A DNA stretch of 64,000 nt from Agarophyton chilense (GCA_030374765.1 JARGXX010000001.1:558001-622000), one strand, 5' to 3'. Counted from the first letter of the stretch, positions 40,827 to 52,900 are shown. The notes: generated by a model from the sequence alone, not told the origin. Translations and numbers: made by a program.

Positions 40827-43291
40827 TGGCCGAACCCAACCTGCAATTGGAAGGCAAATCGATACTCAGAACCTTGTAGATGGAAGAGAACACGTCACAA
40901 CCAGTTCCAGTTTGTCATATGAAATACAGCAACGATAACGTACGTGCTTCAATGTGTTTCTCCGATCGCCTTGCGGTTCCGGTCACCTGCATGTTGGATA
41001 CGGGGGCGGGCCCAAACGTGCTGACCTCCCGCGTCATACCTGAGGCAGTACTTCGGAATTTGAGCCGACCTCCCGACAACAGCCCGCTGGTGGATGCAAA
41101 TGAGCGCCCATTAACCCTTCGAGGTATTCTCACCACTGTGGTGCAGCTCGGACACCTCAAGGTAAGACTGCAATTCTTTGTTGTCGACCTTTAACCGACA
41201 GACTGCGTACTAGGTACGAACTTCATTGACAGACATGCCAAAGCAATCTTTCCTGGTTCCTATAAAGCCACCCTACGTCAGGGGGGACGAATTGCCATTT
41301 TAGGTAATACGGAAACCAAACGGGGATGGTTCGTCAAACCGAAGAAGAGGAGATACACCGAAACGGTCTCCAACAAAGTGCACATTTCCAAACAGGTTGT
41401 TATCCCGCCAATGCACCAAATAATGGTACCGGTGTCGTGTGCAACCCCCGGGCTGGTCATATTACAAAACCATCCGAGGTCAGCACATCGACACCTCACC
41501 TTGATGGCCAACGGGATTGTCGACAACAACCCAAATCAACCCTTTAAGGTGTGTCTCAGTAACTTCAGCAGCCATGACGTGAAGTTGCCGAATAATACCA
41601 ATGTCGGCATCGCACTACCGGCACCACAAGGGGTCTTCACCCTAGCTCACACTGATCTCGGCGATGTCGCCTTCGATAGGGAAGGGGGGTGCGCAAATGC
41701 GTCCACAACCACAAAGGTATCGATAAATACCAACTTGGAAGCGAAAGTAACCGATAAGGCATCGGTAGACAAAGAAGAGAAACCGGACCCTGAGAGGCAA
41801 TGGCAAGATACAGTCCAGATCGGTGAAGAAAACGGCGAACTGCAGGGCCGTACTCTCGACCTTCTGGAGGAGTTTCAAACCATGTGGTCAGGCCATCTAG
41901 GCCAAATTAAGGCCACACAGCATCGCATCGAGCTCCACCCTGATTCGAAGGCGATTTATCAGCAACCATACCGTGCAGGTCCGAAGGCGAGAGGGATAGA
42001 ACTCAAAGAAGTGGAGCGAATGCTCCAAGAAGAAGTAATTGAACCAGCCAACTCAGATTCGGCTAGTCCCGTGGTTCTGGTTCAGAAGAAAAAAGATAAA
42101 CGTATGAGGTTCTGTGTAGACTACAGGAGGCTCAATAACGTGACCGTCAGGGATTCGTACCCGATACCTAGAATGGATGAGTGCATCGACTCTTTGGGAG
42201 ATGCGCAGATATTTACCACTTTGGCTGCCATAGGTGAGGAAGATCGAGACAAAACGACCTTCACATGTCATGCAGGTTTGTTTCGCTTCACGCGGATGCC
42301 TTTCGGGTTACCCAATGCTCCAGCCACCTTTCAAAGGGCACTGGACATCATCCTTTCGAAGGTTAAATGGACAACCGCCTTGGTATACATCGATGATGTA
42401 ATCATCTATTCCAGATCGGTAAAAGAGCACTTTGCACACGTATGCACCGTACTAACCCTTCTAGCTGAGGCGGGGGTGACGCTGAAGCTACGCAAATGCG
42501 TCTTCTTTACCAGAACGGTTGAATACCTGGGACACATCATTGGCCCTTGTACCCTAGAGGTTGCGCCGAGCCACATTAGAGCCGTACAGGAGGTCAAGTT
42601 GCCACGATCCCAGACAAACGTACGATCCTTTATAGGTTTAAGTAACATCTATCGTCGCTTCATGAAGGGATTCGCGAAAATAGCGGCTCCCCTCAACAAG
42701 AAGCTCCAGAACGGTGAACCTGAACGGTTTGAGAATCTATTGAACGAAGAAATGGACACCTTTGAGGAATTGAAACGAGCGCTGTTGTCGCCGCCATTCT
42801 TAGCGTTACCGAAAACAGGTCTGCCATACACGCTGGATACAGATGCATCCCATGCCCAAATTGGTTGTTGTTTCATGCAGGAGCAGCACAACGGAGACAA
42901 ATTACCTCTAGGATACTGGAACTGCGCTATGAATGAGGCGGAGCAGAACTACACGGTAACCGAGAAGGAATGTCTAGCAGTAGTGTGGGGCATGTGGATG
43001 CTCCGTCCATACCTTTATGGTGAGCGTTCTACGTTGCGCACGGACCACGACGCCTTAAGGTGGATCGTCGGACTCGCAGATGCGTCTGGTAGAATTGCCC
43101 GTTGGAGGTTGAGACTCTCGGAGTTTGAATACGACGTACAGTACCGTCCAGGTATTAAGGAAAACATATCTGACGCTATGTCACGCTTAAACACCTCAGG
43201 GCTAGAGACAGAACCGGTGGACGATGATATCCCTTGCTTTTTGGTGTCATCAAACCAAAATGGTACCGGCGAACACCTAGAAGGATGTTAG
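40826..43291 (+). pseudogene. Gypsy-2 Pol: protease, reverse transcriptase, RNase H
   Basis: Frame opens at the ATG at 40826 (overlapping the Gag stop), with TAG at 40877, TAA at 41192 and TAG at 43289. Protease site is MLDTGAGPNVL. The RT has PYRAGPKARGIELKEVERML, MPFGLPNAPATFQRAL and VYIDDVIIYS. However, the first catalytic Asp region reads FTTLAAIGEED where gypsy-1 has FSTLDANSGYW: about eight residues are deleted in frame and the Asp is lost. RNase H is complete (YTLDTDASHAQIGCCF, TEKECLAVVWGM, LRTDHDALRW). The enzyme cannot be active. Confidence 0.85.
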
Positions 43292-44549
43292 AACTTACCT
43301 GAAGAAGGTGCTTTGCGGAACACCGACATGGCAACGCAGATACTGACCCTAGAGGAAACGAACGTCATGCCCGTAACCCGAGAGGAATTTCTACGAGAAC
43401 AGGCCCAAGGTGAGTACTGCAGAACCCTGGCTGACCAAATTGGTTTCAAAGGATCACCGTTCGATGTGTACCACAATGGGTACATCGTGAGAAGTTCAAC
43501 CTTGGATGGTAGCCTTCAAAAGGTGGTTCCAAAGGCACTGCGCCCGAGAGTCTTGTATCTCGCGCACTACCCGCGACTATCGGGACACCCCGGTGCTACC
43601 AGGATGTAGTACACCTTGAGACAACGGTTCTATCGGCCTCATATGGCCCATGATGTCTATACCTTTTTAGGTCAATGCGAATCCTGTGTTCTTACCCGCG
43701 GTGGTATTCGAAAGCATCCAAAGTACCTCAATCTGCTTCCAGCAGCGGGTACGCTGGATTTTGTTGCGATAAACCTTCTAAGACCACTTCCCAAGACCAA
43801 GAACGGGTATCAGCACATTCTAGTGATCACCGACAGGTTCTCGAAGCTCATGAGAGCGATACCTTTAAAGGAGACGAAGTCAACGACGCTGGCGATCGCG
43901 TTCCTCAACAATTGGGTCTACCCGTATGGTGCACCACTGTACCTACTTACCGATAATGGTTCAGACTTGGCATCGAAGTTCTTCGAAGCAGTCTGTAACT
44001 TATTGGGTATTAAGCACTATTTCACTACGGCCTACCACCCGCAGACGAACGCACAGGTCGAGCGCTTTAACCATACATTGGTATCAAGGCTACGACACTA
44101 TACGGAAGAGCACCAAACTGGGTGGGATGAGCTGGTACAACCGCTCACCTACTCCAAAAAGCTTCAGGTACACTGGTCAACGCAGACCCTTCCCTTTGAT
44201 TTCGTTCTTTCGCGACACCCCCCAGGTATTGTAGTGCAGGGAGATCATACCACTACCACTGCAGCTGGCACACTGACCCCTGCCCAAGTCAAGCGAAATA
44301 CCCTTGTGTGGTTGAGGAGTGCTCTCAAACATGCAGAGAGCCGCCTCACTGCAGCCCAGAAGCGGTATAAGGCCGACTATGAATGTAAGGTAACCAAAGT
44401 GGTCTCTGTACCGTCGGAACAATATGTCTACATAGAAAACCCGCCTTCAGGTAAAAAAACCACGACAGGGTGATGAAGCGGACGATGAAGCTATTGATAG
44501 AGATATCAATTCGAAGCTTCTACCCAAATCAGTGGGACCTTAAAAGGTA
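43292..44549 (+). pseudogene. Gypsy-2 integrase
   Basis: Continues the pol frame after TAG 43289. The N-terminal HHCC finger (HYPRLSGHPGATRM, then CESC) is cut by TAG 43607-43609. The DDE core reads DFVAINLLRPLPK, where the first catalytic Asp position is Asn; the second Asp (LLTDNGSDLASKFF) and the Glu (TNAQVERFNHTL) are kept. A one-base shift in the A run near 44450 moves the C-terminal part (RQGDEADDEAIDRD) to another frame, and a TAA follows at about 44540 within the expected GPFKVL-type motif. Confidence 0.82.
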
Positions 44550-45092
44550 TTGAACGCATCAGACCACACCGTTACGGTTGACCAGGACGGAATACCGAAT
44601 ACGATATCAATTGACCGTATTACGGTAGCACCTGAAACGGTTCAACATCGCATGGAGGCGGACACCTCAGCTCGAGAGCCCAGAGCTGTTGCCCTGCGTT
44701 CTCGACCCTCGGAGGACCCCACCCCAATTGAGGTGAACGAGGACCTACCAAGGGATGATCCGGATTACAACCCTCTAACAGGGACGATAATGCAACCTCA
44801 AACGGTAACAGTGGGAGCTCCCGACCCGGCTCCCACACACGAAGCTCCCAACTCGGAGCCTATGAACCCTCAAGGTGGCGTTCCCCTGAAAGATCAGGAC
44901 AAACCCTCAGAGGAATTTCCCGTTGGCCGTCTGGTGGGCCACACGCAAACCTACAATGGTCTGAAGTACACCGTCAGATGGTACTGCTGGGGCTCGGAAG
45001 GGGAAACCCTCGAACCCCCAGCCGCAATACCCCCACAATTCCGTATCAGGTATTGGCGCCCTCGCAAGGAGCCGATGCCTGCAGACGGCTAA
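44550..45092 (+). CDS. Gypsy-2 integrase tail and chromodomain
   Basis: 180 codons. It begins with NASDHTVTVDQDGIPNTISI, the usual last strand of gypsy integrases before the tail. A Pro/Glu-rich linker follows. The C-terminal chromodomain covers EEFPVGRLVGHTQTYNG to YTVRWYCWGSEGETLEP and ends IPPQFRIRYWRP. It stops at TAA 45090, just before a polypurine tract at about 45119-45134. Confidence 0.8.
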   Translation: MNASDHTVTVDQDGIPNTISIDRITVAPETVQHRMEADTSAREPRAVALRSRPSEDPTPIEVNEDLPRDDPDYNPLTGTIMQPQTVTVGAPDPAPTHEAPNSEPMNPQGGVPLKDQDKPSEEFPVGRLVGHTQTYNGLKYTVRWYCWGSEGETLEPPAAIPPQFRIRYWRPRKEPMPADG

Positions 45093-45118
45093 CCTTAGGC
45101 CTTCGTGGTACTCAGGCC

Positions 45119-45134
45119 TAAGGAAGGGGGAGAA
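45119..45134 (+). other. Internal polypurine tract of gypsy-2
   Basis: AAGGAAGGGGGAGAAG follows the chromodomain ORF directly, the place and sequence that the terminal tract has in gypsy-1 (AAGGAGGGGGAGA next to its 3' LTR). In gypsy-2 the LTR lies 3.3 kb further on, so the antisense module sits between two tracts. Confidence 0.5.
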
Positions 45135-45240
45135 GATGCGTCGTTTTCCGCAGAAAATGGAGGCATATGCGTCAGATTGCCTACAAAGGAGGACACGAAA
45201 GAACAACCGAATGAAACAGTAGAAGAAACAACAATTTACT

Positions 45241-47558
45241 TTAAGAAGGACCTGTCGGTTCAGGAGCAATGGAATCAGGAATAGCCTGGTTATTGATTAG
45301 CCACAGAGGAAAACCCGCGGAAATGCTAGGAGCCATCGACCTAAGAGGTAGCGAAGGAGCGGTAGCCCCGCCACTGGGGAGAGGAGTCGAACCCATAAGA
45401 GGATGAACGAACAGAACCGCCGGAGCAGGTTGCAAAACCGCAGGGTTTAAGTTTGCACCTAGAAGGGGATCTGTCAAAGGATCACATGCCGCAGCAGCAG
45501 AGACGCTTGCCAGATTGGCAACCTGACGGGTGGCCAGTTGGTACATGTCCAACTGCAACAGATTCCGGAACTCACGAAGTTGGTTCAGCGCCTTCATGTA
45601 TTGCGCATGGCGCGGCAGCAAACCTTCAAGGAGCGTCAATGCAGCGACCATGGAGGTAGGCCCAGCCCTCTGAAAGTTGGTGACGCAAGACTGGCGAATT
45701 CGAGCCAGCAAACCGACCACGGCCGGAGAATCCATCATAGGTTGTGGCGGAGGCCGAGCAATACCCGCCAACAGAAATCGAACTGGACCAGCAACCCGCG
45801 AGGACCTCGGATGAGTAGGAGTCACACCCGTAGGGATAGGCAACTTACGACCTTGAGGTAACGGCTCGGACGGGAAGGGACCAGCATACCGACCAACTGG
45901 TGTCTTCAAAGTACCGTGATAAGGTTCGGGGCTCGCGGGAGCTCCATAAACAGGAGGCTCCCCGGGATAGTATTGGGCGTGGCGAGGCACAATCTCCCAA
46001 GTTGCGGGATCGAAAGCCTCCCAACCTTGATGGGAATCCCAGTGGTAATTCTTGTCTGCTCGAGATACGAGTCCAAATCCTTCACGGTGTAATCGGTCCC
46101 CTCCACGATGTTCTCGTAACCAAATCGGGAAATATCCTGGACATCCCTCGGAGGTATGAATAAGATGCGACCTACAGGTTGAACACCATCTCGGTATATG
46201 TCAGAGTCGGGATTGCGACATTCCCAATCGATACCGTAACGGGCGGGCTCCAGAGCCAGGATTGTAACCAATACGGTCCACTCCGAGAGAGCAATCGACC
46301 AAATGAGGTAATACCGCTCTGGGTTCCGGGAAATCTGACTCCAAAAGTATGCCAAGACCGGCGGAGTGGGCACGCTCAGTGATAACGGAACCTCATAGGA
46401 CCCCCACCACTTTGGTCGAAGCACGTACGAATCGCGTCTATCCTTCGTAGGCTGTGAGAAGTACTCGACGTTATGAAACATATGCATAAAGCGAGTGTAC
46501 GATTTGCGAGTGCAAACGCGACTCTCCGTCGCTGAATCCTCGCCCCACCTACTACGGTCAGCCCAATTGATAGTGGTGAAAGGCCGATTCAGGGAAACCA
46601 ATTCAGGTGAAACCGGAAGGTTAGTCTTCGGAATAGACGGGTACTGGCACACTTGCACCACCAATCGACGGTAATAATCCAGCTCCGGTTCGATGCGCAC
46701 ATACGGCAAGTCGCTCGGAAATATCGGCGGGATGAAATACCTCAAAGGTGTATGACGCTGCTGACTCTGGAAACATTCCAGTCGACCCTAACGAGGTTGA
46801 GACTCTTGGTCCCTTTTCTTCAAGAGCAAGGAAACGGAGCGAAGGCGCTCGCAGTCCCAACGGGACAAACCCAAGTAGGTATACAATTGTGGTCTGGTAA
46901 GAGCTGCCGGCAACGACGAACTCCCTACCGCCACAGACCAATCGTGCTTCAACAGGTCATTGTTCGTCACCTGGCCGAAGGTAATACCAAAAGGTCCATA
47001 CTGACTCGTCATCCGGTTTGCCGCACCAAACGCGAGATTGTGAGCCCAATTGGTTTGGGTCGTCGAAGGAAGACCACTACTGCGTTGGTACGAGTCAGCC
47101 GGAGTCCCAGGGGAGAACTCAGTCGTAGGGACAGGCCTACTGCGAAACCCAATGCTGGTAGGCGTTCGCGAAGTCGAGCGAGTTACCCTCTTGGAAATAC
47201 CACTGCGTCCACGGCCACGAGATGGGCCGCTACCTCACATGGTTGGGAAGGCCGTAGCTCGACCCGACAAACTAGGTGAGGACTCGACCTCCATCGCCGC
47301 GGTGAACACCAGCGAGTATTCATCTTTTTGAAGTAGAGCCTCTTCCGTCTGTTCTGAGGAGACGGCCAACGGATCCAACCTTTCCAGTAGTACCGACACT
47401 GACCGTTCGGCTACAACAGTGGCCGGCGTGCGGTCGCGAGCGGGTCCAGACCTTTGAGGTATCGTGGAATGGGACCAATCCGACCTTAAAGGCATAACTC
47501 CAGGGGTATCAATCCCCTCAGAATCTCCAACTTCTTCGACATCAATGGTAACCGGCAT
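45241..47558 (-). pseudogene. Antisense gene carried by gypsy-2, unknown protein
   Basis: One minus-strand frame runs from an ATG at 47558 to about 46050 with only two in-frame stops (TGA 47235-47237, TAG 46788-46790). A one-base shift at about 46045-46060 then leads to a second frame ending at TAA 45241, about 770 codons in all. Protein-like landmarks: TPVPTTEFSPG-type linker, NWAHNLAFGAANRM, QYGPFGITFGQVTNNDLL, RPQLYTYLGLSRWDCERL, YFIPPIFPSDLPYVRIEPEL, YRDGVQPVGRILFIPPRDV, and after the shift GWEAFDPATWEIVPRHAQYY. A Pro-rich and Ala-rich C-terminal third follows. The plus strand across the same DNA has no comparable frame. Gypsy-1 has no equivalent. I do not recognise the family. Confidence 0.6.
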
Positions 47559-48400
47559 CTCACGTCTCTCGAGCGCTGGTGCTGCTAGTGGGGACGAACC
47601 ACCCCTTCTAGGTATCGGTCACGAATCCACGAGGCGGCGCGAGGTGCACCGACGTGGTACCGAATGGGTTCGAACGCGTGCGCGGAGGTGGCGCGATCCT
47701 GTCATTAACTTGAGGGTAAACCGGAATGCAATACCGGGAAAAGGTCGCGTAATAACCGACGGGGCCGCTCAACACCAATAAGGTCTCACAACCGGAAGCT
47801 TCCACCACAGACCGAGGCCAACACCTCAATGGTTGTATCGACGCAGGCTCAGGCCCCACCGGCGCCACGAGTCAATCCTTACAAGGTAGACGAGATCTGA
47901 AAGGTCGAGAAGCCAGGAAACCTTCAGGGAAAAGCCGGACAGTACGGTTACGGTCGCGACGCCGCCAATTAAGGGCAGTACTACCTGAAGGGTTGTCGAG
48001 CCGTGGGAACGACCAGGTGGGTCGGCGCTGCGCAGGGACCTAGGATGAGAATGAAGTTGAAGTAACCGGGAAGGATGCGATACCCACTTGGTTAGACAGT
48101 GGGCGATGCGGAAGCAGAATCGCAGGCAAGCTGTGCCACTACCGAAAAGGTGTCTGAGAGCGTGCTAGGTACACTGCATCGCCCTCATGACAGTCCCTAC
48201 CTGAGTGCTTGTCGCTCAATTCGTGCGACAACGTCGTCGCGCGCCCTCCCCCAACCGATACTGGCACCGAGTTCTGAACCTCAAGGGATCCCACGCCGCG
48301 CTCAGACACTACTCCGATTCCCGCGCCGCTGTTGCTCGCTACAACTCTATGTTGTGATGAAGGGAGACACGGGGCGTGTCTCGTGGGTAGGAAGGGGGTC
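47559..48400. other. Gypsy-2 3' region upstream of the antisense frame
   Basis: The antisense frame stays open only patchily here. A 86-codon minus-strand frame at 47608-47868 (PASIQPLRCWPRSVVEASG) may be its 5' part after a shift. The terminal polypurine tract AGGAAGGGGG lies just before the LTR at 48390. Confidence 0.45.
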
Positions 48401-49034
48401 TGTCGTATAGTGGCAGAAGGTTTGACCTTTGAGTTTGTCAATATACTACGCTGACCTTATAGGTGATGGGTGCGAGGAATCATCGGCCACGTGGCTCCGG
48501 GCGAGCTACCATCTAGGTGTTGTCAGCCACGTGTAGTGTTGACATGTACCTTCTGGTTGAGTAATTGTTAGTAATTGTAATTGTAATTATATTTATTTAA
48601 GTACAGTAGTTGAGTGGCCCCCTGGCACTGTAGCCAGTGCTGGCCAGGTCTCTGACACTAGGCCAGAGACCTTGCCTTGCTGGCACCTCCCGGGTGACCT
48701 GGAGAGTGCAGTCCACCGCATATAGGGAACTGCACCCCCCCCACCCTAGTCTGATAAAGACAGACACCACTTGGGCCACGCCTATACCTTTTGGTTCATT
48801 GTTTCTCAACTACCTCACAGGCTTTCCCGCGCGTCGACGCCTACCATCGTTTACCTACACGATATAGGCTAGTCGCCCCGCCTTCTTCCCCTGCGGGTTT
48901 TCACGGTGCCCTGTTACCATCGAGGTTTACTACGTCTACCTTCTAAGGTTGAGCGTCAACACGCTCCATACGGTTGAGCGTCACTACGCTCCCGAGACAA
49001 GACAGTAGCATACCCCAGAGGTGATTGTACGACA
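48401..49034 (+). repeat. Gypsy-2 3' LTR
   Basis: Same length as the 5' LTR with several percent substitutions; followed by TATGG, the probable target duplication. Confidence 0.9.
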
Positions 49035-49860
49035 TATGGCGGAGGTGTGCGATGAAAGGTATTTGAGACAAAGAATTTGACAAACATTGGGCGAATTGAT
49101 GGGTGTTAGGAAACGAAATGCAAGGGAAAAGCTTTTTCTGATGATAAAATACGGTAACATATGGAGAAGAGCAAGGGTAACGGAAGAAAACGCGGTAGAA
49201 GTAGAGAAGCAGGTGGAAGAAACGAAGACAAAGCTATTGAAGATCGATGGGAATTGTCACATTGACTCATCGTGGTGGCGCAAAGCTTCTATCGGGGACA
49301 TGAAATACTCTGCACATGTCTTACCATTCGACCATTCAAGTACAGAACACGAAGATGAGTACTTTGGAAATGAATTTGGGGTCAAAGTTCTGAAAGAGTT
49401 CCGAAGATAAGCGGTGGAGCAAGACGACATCATGATAAGGGACGGCACATTTTTCTACTAGCCCGCCTTGATGCATGGGTATGGACTGTGGTGAAGTTAT
49501 TTAGAACTGGGTCAAGTCGAGGAGGACTACGACAGAGAGAGGTTAGCAAGGCATATGGAGAGGTCTTACATCTGTGTCTTCAGCGAGTCGTTCACGATGG
49601 GTATAATCTCCTAAAACATTTGCATGAAGTAGAGTTCACAAATTTTAGCCGAGATCATGAACATTGGAGTGGAGTGCAAAGAAATTCTATTCGAGAAGCG
49701 ACAATTGTAATACGAATTCCTTCTACTGGAACATTCTTTCTTTTAGTGTGGGAGCACTTTTTCTTCGACAATATAAGCGAACGGCTTGGGGCAATACGTG
49801 AATGATTTGTGGGAGAGTGTGTAGAGAAGAATACGTCGAATTAGAAAATAATGTGTGTGA
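49035..49860 (+). pseudogene. Unknown decayed gene, downstream part
   Basis: With gypsy-2 and one target copy removed, the frame ending SVLDEACR at 37211 continues as AEVCDERYLRQRI at 49040. After a TGA it goes on TLGELMGVRKRNAREKLFL, WWRKASIGDMKYSAHVLPF and YFGNEFGVKVLKEFRR to TAA 49408. Beyond this, more same-frame stretches (LELGQVEEDYDRERLARHM) are separated by stops. No family recognised. Confidence 0.5.
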
Positions 49861-49915
49861 TAGAAGACAACGAAGAAGTCGCAGTTCATGAACACCACGA
49901 ACAATAAGGGTATTA

Positions 49916-52900
49916 TTACTTGTCTTGAGTGCCATCATTGTCTAATTTTCTAGGTTTGAAATGCCGGTAGAAGCGATTGACGTAGAACCGGTGCTGATAA
50001 CAATGAAGTAGAGATCGAAAGAGACGAGTGAAATAGTTGGATTGGACGATATTTAAACTTCCAAAAATGGCTTCTGGTGACATTATACCTGACCACGGAC
50101 TAATTTTGCGAGGCACGGAATGCAAATTGGTTAATGCACGCAAATATGTGTGGTCCTGTTCATCGTCAGTAACCCATCGTAGTAGTACGAAATGAATTGC
50201 CCTGTCTATGTCTGTTGAAGGAGGTAACACTTCATAGTAGCGAACGAAAGCAGGTTCAAACGAATTAGGAGGATTCAGTTTCGAAGATATGCGAACAAGA
50301 GCTACAGCTCGTGAGAACCAAATAAATTCTGATGCAGAAGATGTGTTTTGGTTCTCTTTAACCAAGAGAGTGGAGAACTTGGGGATTTTGGCGGGACCAA
50401 TGCGCAGAGAATCGAAAAGCTCTTCCAAGCAATTGAGCTGAGGGTCCGGAACAGAGAAAGTATTCATTTCCACCTCGTAGTTGTCTAATGAAAGGAAAAC
50501 ACCACCAGTGACAGTAGCAGAGTTCTCAAAAGTTGAGGTAATATCTCTAGCAAAGAAAATGCTGTGCCGCTCTGAGAGCGATACCAATATGAGTTTCAGA
50601 AAGGGGGTGAGGGATGTGTCTCCGATTTGCGATAAAATAGAGATGGTTTCCGAGCTGAAACATGATGATATGTTTCTGGATACAATGGATTTGAAGGACT
50701 ACGTTTCTGAGGATATGATTCGCTCTGCGTCTTTGAGGTTAGAAAGTGAAGCACTGCGACCATCACTGCATATCTTGTGGATAGCGTGGATTAGAGATGT
50801 GGAGAGTCCATGAGAGGGGGCGGATTTGAAGTCTTCTCTCCATGGCTTCTGAATGTGATGATGATCGATTGATTGAATGTTCTTTGACATGGCTGTAGAA
50901 GTTCGTCGAGAGGTTTTGTAGCAGTGTGTTTTGAAAAGTAGATGAGCAGGCCCATAGACACCAGAATCATAGTAGGTTATAGCCTCAAGGCGACAAATGT
51001 CATTGACGAGATGGTCATAGAGGTTAAATTTGAGTGTGCAACGATTAGAGTTGAGAAACTGTCCCAATGTCTGTACAGCTCTATGCTTGAAGGCGATGAT
51101 ATCATTTCGGAATCGCTTAACAGTGGTGAGTGTCCAGTGTGGTTTCGAATTGTATTGAAACCACGTACCGACGACCTCAGAATACCTGGTACACACAGTA
51201 GTGATGGGGGCCTCGATCTCTTCACCGCAGCAACTGTCAAACAACGCACCGATGACAGGGAACATCATGTTCAAAACTTTGTAGTCCTTTGCTCCAAGCA
51301 TACCTCGTAAACCATTCTCTTTGAAAAATCTGCTCAGCGATTTGCCTTTGTCCTCATTGGAGAAGCCGTTCATAAGACCAGTGATCGGGGCATCCCTTTC
51401 AATCGCGGCTAGTATGTAATTGGATTGGTTCATTATATGCGTGCGTATGCTTTCAAAAGTTCGAGGAGCGCTCGAACAGGAGGTTGTGAACAATGTTTCA
51501 GAGTGTAGTCGTTCTCTTGCAGCTGTTTTAATTAGCTTCGATATTCCAAAGTTCAGGTTATGCAGCGGTTCGAAAGTGAAACTTCTGTAGGGGTTAAGGC
51601 CTGGAATTCAGGTGAGAGTGTGAAACTGTTCCAGGAAAGATAGAAACTGAGAAAGAGACTAGGACTTCAGAATATTTTTCACCTGGCCCCTGCGTTCTCT
51701 AGATTGCATTGGAAGGTGTTTCAGAGAGTCCTGATTGGCTTTGAGCAATTGGGAAAAATGTGTTGACCGTGAAATGCGGAGATGAGAAGCTGAGCGTAGG
51801 GATGCGGAGGAGGGACTAGCGAGGTTGAGACAGTCTTGCTGTATGAGACAACGATGGCATGGGGGTTCGGTGAGAGTGCAATTGGAAACGGTTTGAAGGT
51901 CTTTTGCCTCCGGAATATCTGCACAGTAGTTGGCTAGAATTGGATGACAGACGCGAGATGTTCCATCAGCTTAAGTTAATCTTATCCCAGACTTCAAAAG
52001 TTCGCGAACTGGCTCGAGAACGAAGTCAAGGGTGTGGTGAAGAACTTTTCTCGCGCCTCTCTTAGCGAAGCGCTAGGTAGGTAGGGCATACGTTCCAGAG
52101 TTGAGCCAGTTGCCTATTCTTCCAGATCTTTGGGAATATACGCGACCACGGTGAGATCTTCAGAGATAAACTTCTGACGAAGATGTTGGGAGAGATTTTA
52201 GAGTATCATGTGAAAGGGTTTGGACGTGACAGAGGTTTTCTTCGAAGAAGTAGACGATTTATCGCTATAAAGCTGAAGTAAACCTACAAAAGGCTCGATT
52301 TGCTTCTCTTCAAGGATGTGCCACACATCTTCAGTGTCGGAGAAGGACATAAAAATATCCATAAGATGACGGCATACTTCTCTTACAAGGCGGGCCGACA
52401 TGCGATGAGAGAATGCTGCGGGTGGTACGCGGCGAACCTGTTATACGGGGTGAAAGAACGTATTCTGGGGGTTAGCTAGGTGAAGCTGTTAAAGAAGTAC
52501 TTTAAGGGGGTCTTTTGTGTAGAGGTTGGCACGAAACGTACTGCGTGGCGGATTAATAAAGCGCTTCTCAAAACCATCTTCAGTGGCATATCGTTCAAAT
52601 ATGGAGTGCTTGAGCTCCATAAAACGCTTTGAAGAGATAATTGTTTCATTGAAACTTGTTTTGGGGAAGCAAGGGTTACGAAGAAGGGCGATAAGTTCTT
52701 CAGCGGCTTTTTATCCAATTTTTTATGCGACGGACGCAAAACACACGACGAAGATAATCCATACGAAGTTTTTGGAGCAAAATCTCAAGTGGAAGCGGCG
52801 AGGGTGACGGAATACAGGCCAGTGGGTGTGTGGCGCGAGAGGGGTGGAGTACCTGCATCATGTGAAATAAGCGGCGTGTTGACAAGCTATGACAAGGGCG

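Larger units (their letters stand above)
37213..49034 (+). mobile_element. Ty3/gypsy chromodomain retrotransposon with antisense gene (gypsy-2), decayed
   Basis: An 11.8-kb element with 634-bp LTRs (37213-37846 and 48401-49034) that differ by several percent, and a likely target duplication TAGGG/TATGG. The primer-binding site is at 37850. Order on plus: Gag (with a 664-bp foreign solo LTR in it), protease, RT, RNase H, integrase, chromodomain. About 3.3 kb then holds an antisense reading frame before the 3' LTR. Several in-frame stops, a frameshift in an A run near 44450 and lost catalytic residues show it is dead. Confidence 0.88.

Noticed and set aside
46653-47279. 208-codon plus-strand ORF opposite the gypsy-2 antisense gene
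   Set aside because: Arg/Ser-rich and without structure; the minus strand keeps a longer frame with better composition.
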